Shown here piece by piece: positions 33,055 to 46,205 of a stretch of 64,000 nucleotides of DNA. Numbering within the stretch: position 1 is the stretch's first letter; every line of letters begins with the position of its first letter. The notes beneath the pieces were generated by a model. The model did not search any database. It had not been told where the DNA came from and was given only the letters and a program-made list of their open reading frames with translations. The position numbers and the translations under genes were made by a program. The stretch comes from Bradysia coprophila (lineage: Eukaryota; Arthropoda; Insecta; Diptera; Sciaridae): assembly GCF_014529535.1 (NCBI RefSeq), contig NC_050735.1, positions 3,844,001-3,908,000 of the forward strand, written 5' to 3'.

Positions 33055-35570
33055 AAGTTAGTTTTGTCGGCTGTATACTTGATTGTAACAGTTAATTGAG
33101 TTTTTCGTCGAGTGTACATAGTTAACATTACATCTTCACTTACCACTTTCTCCAATCAAAGTGTTGTCAGATTTGAATAAATTGACTCATTTAGAGTTGA
33201 TGTTCTGACCACAGAGACATTGAATATATCCCTTTTTGATCGGTATATTGTGGGGAAACATCAATTAATTACTTCAACCAAAACTCGGCTTTCTTACAAT
33301 TTTTTCTTTAAACTTTGTATGCCTGCAATCATAGCATGATGATGTGTTTTTCTTTCTCCATTTTACCAACAACAAAAAATTTATTCCGCCAGAACACACC
33401 GTAATATACTTTTTTATCTTTTTTTTATAGCCACAAAATATCTAAATGAAAATTTCCTCTTTTTTACAAGTAAATTCACACTATATGCATGGTATAACAC
33501 CTTACGCACCTTAATATTTTTATGATCAAAATACAATCGAGCGACAATAATCACATTTTGCGAGAACAAAAAGGAATCCAAAACTCAATTTACCGAATTT
33601 TATTAAATTAAAAAAGAAAAGCAAAAAACTTTTTTTGTCGATGATACATTTAATTCACAAAATATTTTCCACTTTCTCACAGTTATTTTTCGTTAAACGT
33701 GAGGTTCTTTTTGTATCAAATTCTATTGACCAAAAGCTCTAAGATGGTAAAAAGCCATATCGCTGTTTTTTCCCCGTATCAAAAGCGGACACAAAATTTA
33801 AATCCTTTTTTTTCTCTTCTTTCCGACAAAATAAAATTATTATTGCGCTCAATTATATTGCAGTCATAAAAATTCTTTTTATTCAAAATTTTTATTCGAA
33901 AATCGTAAAAATATTCACTGCCAACGAATAGACGCAAAAATTATGAAGTGTTACGCACGACTTTCAGCCAACGAATCTGGCTTTCTTACTATCAGCTAAT
34001 GGTATATATACACACCAAACAGCTCTCAGGGAAAAAGTATCAATGGAATTATTTGAATATGCTCCGTTTGCAGAGTTTATACGCTCAAATGTTGGGATAG
34101 GGATGCGTAGTATAATGTGTATTCATAATATTGAAAATATTGTGTTACATTACACGATAAGTACGAAAAATTGGCTTATAGGGTCTTGGGATAAATAAAT
34201 TTCCGACAATTTTTACGCTCTTAAGCTATCATAAAATCTAGCGAAAGATTGACGAGAAATATTGTAAAATTGGTGTTATTCTGCTTTCAGTTGAGTGCCG
34301 ATGGCGACTATTTCCTGAATTTAATTCAGATAGCTCTGCAGATTGTTACGTCCTACTGTTAGCTAATTCGCTAATTCGTTTTAAGAGATATGGTGACGAA
34401 AAAGGACACTCTGTAGAGTTCTAATAAAGGTGGTAGGTGTGGATCTTGTATTCTTAAAAAACTGTGTAATTTTCAGTCGAAACAGGTCTATAACAGCACT
34501 ACTTTCGACGCCCTCAGCATGAAAAATCCATTCTGGGTTCGATTTAATTCAGATTTAATTTCATTGATTCAATTTCCCTTATAATTTCACTTCAAATTCT
34601 AAGTTCTAAGCATCGTTTTCGTGTGTTTATTGACCTCGGCTTTGCCTCGGGATGACCATATACCATCCCATTGAAAATCTCAAAAATCTTGAGTTGTACA
34701 CTTTTTGCGCTTTTTAATCCAGTGTTGCTGAGCATCATCTGTACTATTTAAAAATGTCTTGTCAGCTGTTATCGACAAAGATGACAAAAATAAACGATTC
34801 TTTGTGGATGGGGTTTTCTTATTACTATAGCAGAATGGATGTTAAAAAAACGAAGTAATAGACTTTGCATCCACCATTAAATTTGAAACAACAAAAGTAA
34901 AAGATTAATTAGTTATATGTCAATCAGAAACTTCGTACGTGTTCAATGTGAATTCCGTTGTCGTAACTACAAACTCGTTGTCAGGTCGGACTTGTTTGCT
35001 ATTAGGCTAAATTGTGAGAATGCAAAATAGTCTTTTTGATCCTAATGTGTCCTCCAGGTATACTGCCCTGTTGCGTCCAGCCCCATTTTTTTAAATCAAG
35101 AAACTTTTTACTCATTCTGTATTTCCACCATTTCCACAGACACCTACAACAACGGGTACCGTCCAGGAAAAAACTTCCAGTTTTAAATTTATCGGATGGA
35201 TTTTTATTGAATCAAAAAATCAAAAACATTTATAAACGAAAAGAATTAACCTACACATCGATTTCGGTAGACAAAATTATCTCTAATTTCTATTCGAATT
35301 TAGCTGAATCTTTTTTTTGTTAATTTTTACTCTCTATCTAAACCATCCATGATATATGCCATCGAACTGATTGTCTTCAATGTGCTCCTTTTTCTGAGGT
35401 ACATGTTGTGGAAATACGGTCAAAGATTACTTATGGCATAACATTTTTGAAATCGCAGTCGCAACAGACAAATGAATGAGCACGAAAATAAATAAATAAA
35501 TAAATAAATAAAATAATAAATTAGCTACAATTGTCCTAACAAACACACACTGGATACACAATCAAGTAAA
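33055..35570. other. Intergenic, nothing firm
   Basis: AT-rich with many poly-T and poly-A runs. A fragment of the CTTCGCC family is at about 34615-34655, and an AAAT microsatellite at 35490-35520. No convincing ORF; 35036-35323 is open for 95 codons but motif-free. Confidence 0.4.
35490..35520. repeat. (AAAT)n microsatellite
   Basis: About seven perfect AAAT units lie just downstream of the acidic-protein gene's stop codon (that gene is on the minus strand). Confidence 0.85.
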
Positions 35571-35575
35571 ACGTT

Positions 35576-37364
35576 TTATTCAGCCTTTGCTCCCTTTGCT
35601 CTGAAGATCCGTGACAGTCCAAGTGTCTCACCGATGCTTGCGAACGTAATGTCATCCTCTTTCGTCTTCGTTTTATTTCCTTTTTCCGGTTTTTTCGTTT
35701 CAGTTGCTGGCTTCTTATCCGTATCGTCGTCGTCATCTTCATCTTCATCCTCCTCGTCTTCGTCATCGTCTTCATCTTTTTCCACTTCATCATCCTTTTC
35801 GGTACTATCTTTTTCATCCTCCTCTTCGTCGTCCTCCTCCTCCTCGGACGTTGTGTCTTCCGTCGCTACTGCTTCGTCTTTTGTACCGTCACCTTTTACT
35901 TCGTCATCGTCCTCATCATCTATCAAACCAACGATAGTCGTCAACAGTCCGTCGTCCTCTTTCTCAACTGGTTTCTTTTTTGTCACAGCTACAGTGGATA
36001 CTTCAACCGGTTCAACAACGGTCTCTTGAACTTTTTCATCTTCCACTAAATCATCTTCTTCAGCAACTTCGTCACTTTCGCTGACTTCCTCTTCGTGAAC
36101 GTCCTTTTCTACAGTTTCATTGTCGGATGAACTGGAAATGATGATCATATTGTCGTCATCTTCTTCCGAGTTAATAGCATTGCTAAATTGTGGCACTTGT
36201 TCGATGGTAACTTTCTCTGATGGAATTTCATTACTTTCCATCAATTGTTCAGTTACTTGGTTCACGGCTGTCTCTTCGTCATTGTTTGTCGATTCTGGTA
36301 CTTGAATGACAACAACTTTCTCTGGAACACGCTGACCGGGTTCTAGTCCAATCACTATCTGATCTTCATTTGGTTTTTTGATTGAGGATTGTGATAATTC
36401 GAGCAGAGCTGACGTATGTTGAAAATTTAAATTGTTCTTATCCAAGACTATTGGCTGAACCGATTTCAATGGGACAACTTTGCGACGAGAAATTTTGTTT
36501 TGAATTGATGATTTTTTACCAGGCGTGACGACAGCTTCAATAGCAGCAGCAGCTTCAGCAGCAGCAACGGATGCAGCAGCTGATGCAGCTACAGCAGCCT
36601 CAACTGGTGCAGCTACAACAGTCGGTACAACAGCGGAAGGTTTAACTTTTGGTTTCTTGGTTGTAGTTTCATCCTCGAATAGTGCTTCAAAGAAGTCACC
36701 TCCGAAAATGCCAAATGCTCCTTCATCCGTATCGGCATCAGCTTCTTCAACGGCTTCAGCGGCTAGTGCTTCGGGCTCGTCATCATCAGTATCATCACCT
36801 CCAAGACCGAATAAATCGTCGTCATCGTCATCAGCCTCAACTGGTTCTTCCTCTTCCTCCTCTTCTTCGTCGTCATCGTCATCCTCTCCTACAACTGCAA
36901 AAGAGAAGTGAATAGAAATGTTAGTGGCAGTGATATACATTATTTGAGATCCTCATTAGGTATTCTTTTCAATTAAATTGATTGGACTCGGTAATTGATG
37001 AAAGTAGAACTAACCCAGTCCGAGTAGATCATCAACGTCGACCTCATCTGTGGGTGTAACGGCGGAAACGGGCGCCACTGACGCCGATTCGACAGCGGTG
37101 ACGACAGGTGCAACGACAGCTGCTGCAGCATCCACTACCGGCTGTTGTTGTTTGGGAAGAGCTGCATTTTTTCGACCATATTTCAAAGCTCGACCATCTA
37201 GATAAGCGGAAACATTGACCCATTTAAAACGTGAAACAGATCGTTCACATTGTAACATAAAAAAAACGAATCTTACCTGTATCAACCGGTTTCGATGCGG
37301 CAAACGCAATTATAATCAAAATAAGCAGTACCTCAATCAACGTTGAGAGTTTCATTTTTTTCAT
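35576..37364 (-). CDS. Secreted, highly acidic Asp/Glu- and Ala-rich protein, unknown function
   Basis: Exons in transcript order: 37364-37277, 37197-37015, 36894-35576. GT-AG junctions and phases agree, giving 529 residues. The first exon encodes a signal peptide (basic MKKMK start, hydrophobic core, cut near AFAAS). Next come a short basic stretch DGRALKYGRKN, an Ala/Val-rich part, long Asp/Glu runs, another Ala-rich stretch, a more complex centre (EKVVVIQVPE and neighbours) and a second acidic half, ending in SRIFRAKGAKAE. No known domain was recognised. It is probably extracellular or in the secretory lumen; calcium or matrix binding is a guess from charge alone. A second in-frame ATG is at 37355. 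An acceptor at about 37379 (minus strand) suggests a non-coding 5' exon; the AAAAAG|GTAAGT at about 40830 is a candidate donor. An AATAAA overlaps the stop codon. Long ORFs on the opposite strand (poly-Ser) are shadows. Confidence 0.8.
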
Positions 37365-40300
37365 CGAAATTGTTTCTGGAAGTAAGAAGAGGACAGCGTA
37401 AGAATTTTGATTAAAACCAATTCTTAATGCAATAAATTATAGGATCGACCCCAAAAAAAAGTAATTTTTAAATCAAAAAAACAATAATCTAACTTCTGTT
37501 TCGTTAACAATTCGAGATGTCTTTCGTACTCTACCCATAACTAATAACTCAGTTTAACACGTTCATTTCGATGTCGACGTCTTATAAACTGAAAGTCGAT
37601 AATTTTATTCAAATTTATGCATTGGAGTCTTGGATGGAACAAGCATCTTCCAAAATTTTGTTCAATTCTTCTCATATTATTAATTTTGTTGTTTATTTAC
37701 TTCTGAACTCCTATGTGTACGCCTCTATACGCGAGCCCAATGTATCCATTGTAATATATATAACTTACAGTTTTGGGTTGACGAAAATGATAGAAACATT
37801 TTTTTTGTATATTCAAATCACAACACAACTCACTTGTGAAACATTTTTGAAAATATAAGTTCAATGTGATCGTATTATGTTATATCTGTTGCTGAAGCAG
37901 CTACCTTTCACATCTTTCTATTGTCTATACATGCCGGTTAGCGTTGATTTGCATAAACCTACAATTGGCTGCCTTTTTTATGATATATACGTTTTCATAC
38001 TTTGCGAACAAGTTTATGCTAAAAGTTGGCAGTCAAAGGCTATAAAAGGTATTGAGGAAAGTTGTAGATAAGAAATATTGGAAGCCGATCGTGTTTCTGT
38101 AGATTTGATGAAAGCATTCATGAAATTGGTGTTTCGGAATAATGAAATGGGCACAAATCGGGGAACAGATTACAACACATTCAGGGAAGAATATTTTACG
38201 GAAAATATTTATTTACGTTGACTTTCATGTATATGGTAAAATGTTGGGATGATGAAACTGCTGAGGTTTAAGATTTTGCATCAATAATTATCACAAATAA
38301 GCAATTAGGTACATTCAATTTAGTATTCGCCTAGTCGGTTGGCCTGTAGGTAGAAGCGCCACATTTTTTTATAGTACTTCAATCTCACTGGACTATTTTT
38401 TTGTGTAACAACTTCACAATGATTCATTCCTATGAAATGTCTTTTTATGAAGAAAAGTACTAAATTGTAATAGATTTTACCATTAGTTTGTAAACTTCAT
38501 TCTCCAACCGACTTTGTTTAAACAAATGAAGTAATAGATTTTTCCTAACTAGTTTTGAAATATCGCGTCTTCGTTGCGTATTTACGACGTCGTGTAGGAG
38601 AACTTACGCACAACAGGATTTTTCGATTCCAGACCCCACTCGTACTGCAAACGTCTCATTCGCGAAAAATCTGGTATCTGAATTAAATCAATACGATACG
38701 CTCGACGTTTCCAAAAGGTAACTTTTCTAGGATTCTATCGATGGTATAAGCAAGATAGGGATAAACCCAAGGCTAACACGAATCTGTAAAATCCCATTAC
38801 ATCATTTGACTTTTCGTAAATTTATTTTCACAAAATGTAAAATCATACGAAATTGCGTGAGCTTTGGATCTACCCCAAATGTGTTCGATTAGCTGTGCAA
38901 TTTAGTTTAATCTTCCAAAGAACCTTTTTATTTGTAGATGCTATCAGTCATCATCTCTTCTCCAAAAAAAATTATTTGTGGTTCAAGGAAATGATGAATG
39001 AATGAACGAATAATGAATTCACGAAACAACTTCGTCAAGTCATTCAAGATAGAAAGTGTAACTCGCCAAGAAAAGTGATTCACTGCATTTTCAAAAAATT
39101 GAAAGTTTACACGCGCGACGCTTTTTTTTCTGTTTGTCTAGAAATTATATGGGCATGCCTCCGGCATGCAATCGATACCAGTGCGAACTGAAAAGTTAAG
39201 AGGTCCAACGTGTCAGAAGTCCAGTGAGTACTCTGTATCGCGTACATTAACATTTCTCATTTTGAAATAATTTTCAATTTGTGTTTATGGTTGTGGCTAG
39301 TAAAAGTGTGTCACATCATAATACTGTATGAACTGATACTTAAAAAAATGGGCAAATTATTTTAATTAATGCTCATCAATAATCATTGGGTTTCGGTTGT
39401 GTTCTTTATTTAATAAGAAATAAATATATTTTTTACCGTTAACCACCGCTTATACCATTTATACCATAACATGAGAAATATTTTTTTTTCGCATCACCCA
39501 ATGTATTTAAAAGACATGCGACTGAATTCCACTTTAAGAAAATGTAAATTTTTACCGAAAAAAAAAGTTGAATTGAATGAAATGTGTCTTATGAATTACG
39601 GAAATGTGTGTCGATAATAAAAGACGAAAATAACACCGAAAGAACAGTTTTGCCAGCAAATATATTGCCACAGTCTGTGAAAGTTCAAAAAGCTATTACT
39701 TCATTCCTACAGAATGTGCAAAGGAATGAAGAACGTGAAGAAAAACGTGTACAGAAAGCTCTGTGGGTATACCATTAACAGGCTCATTCAGCAATTCTAT
39801 TTTATCCCGGGTCATCTCATTTCACTTCCAGTGAGACATTTTTGGTTGAGGTCGTACTTTACTGCGGTAAAAGCAGGAAAGAGTGGGTATTCTTCAGTTT
39901 TGTCGACACCTACTGCTCTTTTATTCATAAAAAAAATTAACTGATGAAAGAACCATACGTGTCCGACTTCTGTTGCATGTCCGGAGACTGGTATGCTCTA
40001 TTCGGTTTCCTTTTTCGAAATTCAAGCATCTGACGGCCGGAAACCGGAATCATCTTCTATTACATTGAGTCGAACTATTTTTAACACATTCAAGCAGACT
40101 AGACAGTCTAGATACTCCAATGGTTTAATTTGTGAAAAAAAGATGGTCTCAGCATCAGAAGAACCACAACTAACGTACTTTATTCAGTCAACCATTCCCT
40201 TACACTCGGTCAATAATAATATTTATCGAAGTGCTCATCAACAGTGTGTATGTGTATCATAATTAACACAATCAATGTAGGTTAGCTAAAGCTTAACTGA

Positions 40301-41150
40301 TCATCATTTCCATTAATTAAACAATTCTCACTCCATAAGCCTCACCTACAATTGGTTTTTCCTATTTCTTCGTGGTCTTCGATTAAAAATTTCATCTTTA
40401 ACTCAAATGAATTCTCTTTTTCAGCAAAAAAAAACTTTCTTTTCTCTTCTGTTTGAACAGTTTGTACAACATTATACTGTACTGAAGAAACAATTCAATG
40501 TAAATATTTGAATAAAAAATCACTTCACGTTTTTAGATTCACTTCAATGTGTTCGAAACTCAATGTTAAATTTTCAATTTAGGTTTATACTTTCTTCGAT
40601 CGACAAAAAAAACCAACTCTTTGTAGATTGAAGTGGGTTGACCATGACCAATATTCATTGTCAAGGACGCCCGTATGCGTACACGTATAATATTTGTGTT
40701 CTTTTTTTCGATTCGATTTTTTAGGTCATTGCTCATTGCGCTACGATGAAGATGTTAAGATAGTGGAGAGTAGAGATCGACTCAACATTTAAGTTAAATT
40801 ATTGCGTTCGATTTTGTTTCGACTTACCTTTTTTAACAAAAACTCGCAAAAAGCAAAAATTTCAATCAATTTGAATATTGAATGCTTCACAAAAAATGGA
40901 CAAAAATTTTCTTCTCTTCGTTAATCGCACAACCAATTCACTACCACGACTTTCTTGATCGCACTTCTTTCATCGACTAATTTCTTCAATGGTCTCTTCA
41001 TTCAAGTCGGTTTCACGCTAATAACACAAAATGTGTTCCACATTGAATTCCGGTCTTGGTGTGGTGCTTCTCTTCGACTATAATGTCTCTCGTCTCGCAC
41101 CAATGAATGGGTTCTTATTCAGACTTAGAGGAGAAGATACACACAAATTA
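37365..41150. other. Possible 5' intron and upstream region of the acidic-protein gene
   Basis: If the non-coding exon near 40830-41080 is real, most of this is a 3.4 kb 5' intron. It contains the second copy of the 688-880 family at about 38335-38480. Short ORFs (39584-39944, 39993-40262) carry no motif. Otherwise nothing was recognised. Confidence 0.35.
38335..38480. repeat. Second copy of the 688-880 repeat family
   Basis: It shares ttggcctgtag, agcgccacatttttt, atagtacttca and caacttcaca with the copy at the left of the window, in the same order and orientation. It is more decayed on its right side. Confidence 0.55.
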
Positions 41151-42600
41151 AACGTACTGTTGACTTTGGTGTACGCTTTGAAGAAGAAAATTATTTATTA
41201 AAATCGGATAAAATAGCCACTTTGTTGTAAAGTATAAATGGGAAAAACGACGATTTTTGATTCTTCATTATCGAAAGACAGAGAAATATGAATAATTTTA
41301 AATGGAACATTTTTATTCGTCGAATTTTACTACGTGGTTTATGATCGCCATTATATACTCGTTGATCGTGTTATTAAGACAAGTAAAAAAATGAAGAGAA
41401 TGAAGACCAAGCACCACCAACAACAACAAAAACTTTTCTCTGATATAATTACATGCATTTATGTAAATTTTAACCGTACACATAATAATACAGCTTTCGA
41501 TTATTATTGAGAAGTTGAGTGTAGATTTTTTAATATTTTTTTGATTTTGAGATTTCGTTAATGGTGTTTTAGTTGCACATTAACGAGTTGTGTGAAGAGT
41601 TTTTTTCTTTTTAAATTAAGTTGTTTCGTCGACATAATAAATTGAGCTATGGGTTAGAATATAATTATTATTTCATTTCATTTCATTTCATTTATTTCAG
41701 TTTAAATTCAATTATAAATACAAAAAACATCTGCGTAGCTCTAGTGTGACGAAGTCAATTCGAAAGAGCTACGATTTATCCGCCGACTCATGTGGGATCA
41801 TTAACCTTTTACTATTTTACATATCAGTCGTGACGTTCGAATTAATTTATCTCACTTTTCGAATATAAGTATCTCAATTTCAATATAGTCTGTACGACAA
41901 GGGGTTTTTAGTGGCTACAAAATGATGATTGAAAAATGTCAACAACGAAAAGTTTACAGGAAGAGAAAAGTGAAATTCGACATGTTTTCTGTTTTAAGAG
42001 TTGTTGTTGCTTTCTTTTTTTTTAAGTAAAACTTCCCATGACTGATGAATATATCAAAATATTTTATTTTAGCTTGAAAACTTCAATATCTCAATTGAAT
42101 GTATAAGCCCAAACGCGCTACAATAAGTATAAACTTACCTCAAAAAGAAATTTTTTCGGGAATAACTCCCACAACATCAGCGAACTCATCTGTGAACCAG
42201 AACTCTTGAATTTGATTTTACATTTCGGTAAACTTGAAGACGTATTTTCATATATGGTATTTTCAGACATAAGACCCTTGACTTAGCAGTCACTGAAATA
42301 CCGTGACAATGAAAAAACGTTTTTGCTGATATCCAGAGGCTATTACTTCCATTTGAAGCTGTTGTGGCGAGTTTAACCCTTTAATTAAAAAAAAACAATC
42401 TACTTGTTTTGTGTGTTATATTTTCTTCTTGAGGACCCTATATGAAATTTAAACTAATGTGAACTAGGTATTGAAATGAGTACGTAGGCGCGAGCGGAGT
42501 GAGTGAAAGCTTTTGCGTTTATTATTGTCAAAATATTTTTACAAATTTGTCACTAAAACGGTTTTTTATAATTTGTTGAATTTACTCTCTTATATCAGTG
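41151..42600. other. Intergenic, nothing firm
   Basis: A (TTTCA)n run sits at 41670-41695. No gene-like ORF was found. Confidence 0.4.
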
Positions 42601-42606
42601 AATAGT

Positions 42607-43500
42607 TTCAGTGCATTTTGGGCGAAAAGTAGATCAGAAAACATTTTTAGTGTATTTTGGACGAAAAGTAGATCAGAAAACATTTTCAGTGTATTTTGGG
42701 CGAAAAGGAGATCAGCAAACATTTTCAGTGTATTTTGGGCGAAAAATAGATGAGAGAACATTTTCAGTGTACTTTGGGCGAAAAGTAGATCAGAGAACAT
42801 TTTCAGTGTATTTTTGTCAAAATTGTCAGTGTATTTTGGGCGAAAAGTAGAACAGAAAACATTTTTAGTGCATTTTGGGCGAAAAGTAGATCAGAGAACA
42901 TTTGTAGTGTATTTTAGGCGACAAGTAGATCGGAAAACATTTTCAGTGTATTTTTGTCGAGAAGTAGATCACAGAAAATTGTCAGTGTATTTTGGGCGAA
43001 AAGTAGAACAGAAAACATTTTCAGTGTATTTTGGGCGAAAAGCAGATCAGAGAACATTTGTAGTGTATTTTAGGCGACAAGTAGATCGGAAAACATTTTC
43101 AGTGTATTTTTAGCGAAAAGTAGATCACAGAAAATTGTCAGTGTATTTTGGGCGAAAAGTAGAACAGAAAACATTTTCATTGTATTTTAAAAACGCACTT
43201 TAAGCATGAGCGGTACTCTAAATAGGGTACTGAAACTGTACAGTGTGTCATACAACTGTGAAACACTGTAAAAAACAGTTTCATACAAAATAGTACTCTA
43301 TTTGACAGCTGTCGACTATGATCACAAGCATGAGCGACAGTTTCATACAAAATAGTACTCTATTTGGCAGCTGTCGACTATGATCAATTTTGCTTGAAGT
43401 GCGTTGATTTTGAGCAAAAAGTAGATCAGAGAAAATTTTCAGTGTATTTTGGGCGAAAAGTAGAGATCAGAGAACATTTTCAGTGTATTTTTTGCGAATA
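42607..43500. repeat. 39-bp minisatellite, about 15 units plus 2 distal, interrupted by a MITE
   Basis: The unit, with core cagtgtattttgggcgaaaa, is 39 bp long, so all six frames repeat every 13 codons and ORFs stay open on both strands (for example repeating YFGRKVDQ on plus). About 15 units run from 42607 to 43190, and two more lie at 43420-43500 beyond an inserted 215-bp element. Several units differ by small indels and substitutions. I regard the ORFs as a consequence of the unit length. Confidence 0.85.
43193..43407. mobile_element. ~215-bp TIR element inside the minisatellite
   Basis: The ends aacgcactttaagca and tgcttgaagtgcgtt pair as inverted repeats with one mismatch. Inside, a segment of about 50 bp starting cagtttcatacaaaatagta occurs twice in tandem. 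It splits the 39-bp array, so it inserted after the array expanded. Confidence 0.65.
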
Positions 43501-43627
43501 CAAATGTACTTGGATAAATATCATCAATTGACGATAAAATTTCCAAATAATCGATACAATATCCGGTATTTATCGATTATCAGCCGATATTTGTCGATTA
43601 TTATCAGTTGATAAAGCTGGAGCATTA

Positions 43628-44362
43628 TAATTTGACGAATTTCGACGTTTAAATTAATTATTTTTCAAATGACGAATTTCGACGTTTAAATTAATTATTT
43701 TCCAAATTACGAATTTCGACGTTTAAATTTATTATTTTTCAAATGACGAATTTCGACGTTTAAATTAATTATTTTCCAAATGACGAATTTCGACGTTTAA
43801 ATTAATTATTTTCCAAATGACGAATTTCGACGTTTAAATTAATTATTTCCCAAATGACGAATTTCGACGTTTAAATTAATTATTTTCCAAATGACGAATT
43901 TCGACGTTTAAATTAATTATTTTTCAAATGACGAATTTCGACGTTTAAATTAATTATTTTCCAAATGACGAATTTCGACGTTTAAATTAATTATTTTTCA
44001 AATGACGAATTTCGACGTTTAAATTAATTATTTTCCAAATGACGAATTTCGACGTTTAAATTAATTATTTTCCAAATGACGAATTTCGACGTTTAAATTA
44101 ATTATTTTTCAAATGACGAATTTCGACGTTTAAATTAATTATTTTCCAAATGACGAATTTCGACGTTTAAATTAATTATTTTCCAAATGAAGAATTTCGA
44201 CGTTTAAATTAATTATTTCCCAAATGACGAATTTCGACGTTTAAATTAATTATTTTTCAAATGACGAATTTCGACGTTTAAATTAATTATTTTCCAAATG
44301 ACGAATTTCGACGTTTAAATTAATTATTTTCCAAATGACGAATTTCGACGTTTAAATTAACT
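43628..44362. repeat. 37-bp satellite array, about 20 near-identical units
   Basis: The unit of 37 bp contains gacgaatttcgacgtttaaa followed by ttaattattttcc. About 20 head-to-tail copies differ at only a few positions (ttttc/tttcc, occasional single substitutions). Each unit carries a TTAATTA. The array ends abruptly at 44362 before unique sequence. No CRISPR-like spacers are present. Confidence 0.95.
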
Positions 44363-45780
44363 AGGCCCCACCTGTTGGGTGGGTCAGATCCCTTGACTGT
44401 TTGTCTAAGCTTCTCAATAGTATTTTTATTGACAATGATTTATTGATTTATTTCAATGAAATGTAATTTTGTATGTTGATTGCCACAAAAACGCATTTAG
44501 AAGAAGAACTACTAGAACGGTCTAATAAATCTCTCATTGATGATTTAATTCTCTTTAGTTTCACTGAAAATCTTCGAAATTATGTATATAAAATGCCCCG
44601 GTAAAAAATGACGTATGTTTTCAATAACATTTAAACTCGTGTCAATGGCAGCCCTCGCTTCGCTCTGGCCGCAAACTTCACACTCGTTAATTTTTGTTCT
44701 ATTTATTCGGTTTTGTTTACAAGGCAAAGTCACATAACAAGAAAAATACTATTGAAATAGATACAAAAATTCTGTTAGCAACATCAGCTTGTTCGTTAGA
44801 CCAACATAATCTATCTTAGAACCTAACCTCAGGAATTGATTCCATTCTCCACCAAACATTTTGTTTTTAAATCGGTTGAGAATTACTCCAGTTGTCGTGT
44901 TAACAAAAAGCAGAAAAGGCTTCTTCGAGAACTACTCCCAGATGGTTGAACCGATACCACCCATTTTCGAATTTGAGCTGAGGATTTCAATACTTCGTCG
45001 ATTAAAAAAAAGTTTTTAATTTTTTGCGCACATTGATTGTCACAACCGCAGTCAACGTCGGTAGCCTGGCAATATTTCTAACTGAAAATCGAGAAAGAAC
45101 CACTAGAAAACCTAAAAATCCGTTTAATTTGTGAAATTCTAGTTCTGATGGGAATATGGTGGACTATGTGAAGACATGGAATCGCAGTAACGAACCTACT
45201 ACTAAAACGGTCAGACTCCACAAAATCCGAGAATTCTTCAGATGGGGGAGTGGTGTGAAAGATGGCTTTTTTTGGCCTCAAATAGAGTTCCTCTTAAACA
45301 TACCTTAAAGATCAAAATATTTTCCCACTTCCAACCAGGGTCTACTTTCTAGAATTTTGTTTGGAATTTCCAGAAACTTTTGGAAATTCTAGAAAATTTT
45401 TACATTCAAGAAAAATTTGTACACTCACGTAATTTTCTAAACCACCAAATTTTTTGTTTTGTCATTTCGTGACGAAACTTTATAAATTTTGTAGAAACTC
45501 TTAGAAATTGTAAAACGTTTCTTTTAAATTGGCCCTGCTTCCAACTCGAATTGTAGCTCCTTTATATGATAACCCATTTCATTTGGCAAGTTTGTTCCAC
45601 TCGACGAACGCAACCTCTCTTGGTGGGACAATACTAACGCGCCAATAATGTTCACTAGCCCTCAACATTTAAAGACAGTAGTTATTAGTACTCCTACAGC
45701 GCAACATAAAAAGTGCTACAATCTCCGAACATTGGTGGAATTTATGAAACACCCACACTGCGTTTTGCATACATTTATCT
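44363..45780. other. Intergenic, nothing firm
   Basis: It includes a short GC-richer patch at 44645-44700 (ccctcgcttcgctctggccg) of the kind seen in foldback elements here, and a low-complexity gaaattctagaaaattt tract near 45340-45410. No gene recognised. Confidence 0.4.
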
Positions 45781-45784
45781 TCGG

Positions 45785-46205
45785 TTACCTGGGCAATATT
45801 TCTAATTGTAGGGATAAGTGTGGACTTGCGCTTATATATGTTCTTGCTTTCAGCATTGCGCGTATAGTTCTGTCTTTACCGCAGGCAACTTCGGTAACCT
45901 GGCAATATTTCATAAGGGAGGGTGCGGACATGCGCCCATACTTTCTTTCGTTAAGCGTTGCATTATCTGTACCGCAGGCAATTTTGGTAACGCGGCAATA
46001 TTTCCATGAGGGAGGGTGTGGACATGCGCCCATACTTTCTTTCGTTTAGCGTTGGATTGTCTGCACCGCAGGCAACTTCGGTCACCTGGCAATATTTCCA
46101 TGAGTGATGGTGTGGACATGCGCCTATACTTTCTTTCCTAAAGCGTTGGATTGTATGGTAACCTGGCAACATTTCTAACTGTAAGAAAGGTTACGGACAT
46201 GCGCA
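45785..46205. repeat. ~93-bp minisatellite, four to five units
   Basis: Units starting with caggcaacttcggtaacctg at 45882, 45975 and 46069 are 93-94 bp apart, with more decayed units on both sides. Each contains ggacatgcgcccatacttt. ORFs on both strands are created by the repeat. Confidence 0.75.

Noticed and set aside
35634..36911. Long plus-strand poly-Ser/poly-His frames
   Set aside because: They are antisense shadows of the Asp/Glu-rich codons of the acidic-protein gene.
42611..43113. Repeated-protein genes on either strand of the minisatellite
   Set aside because: The open frames follow automatically from a 39-bp unit without stops; there is no promoter, signal or splice evidence.
43628..44362. 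CRISPR array
   Set aside because: Units are contiguous 37-bp tandem copies with no unique spacers, in eukaryotic DNA.
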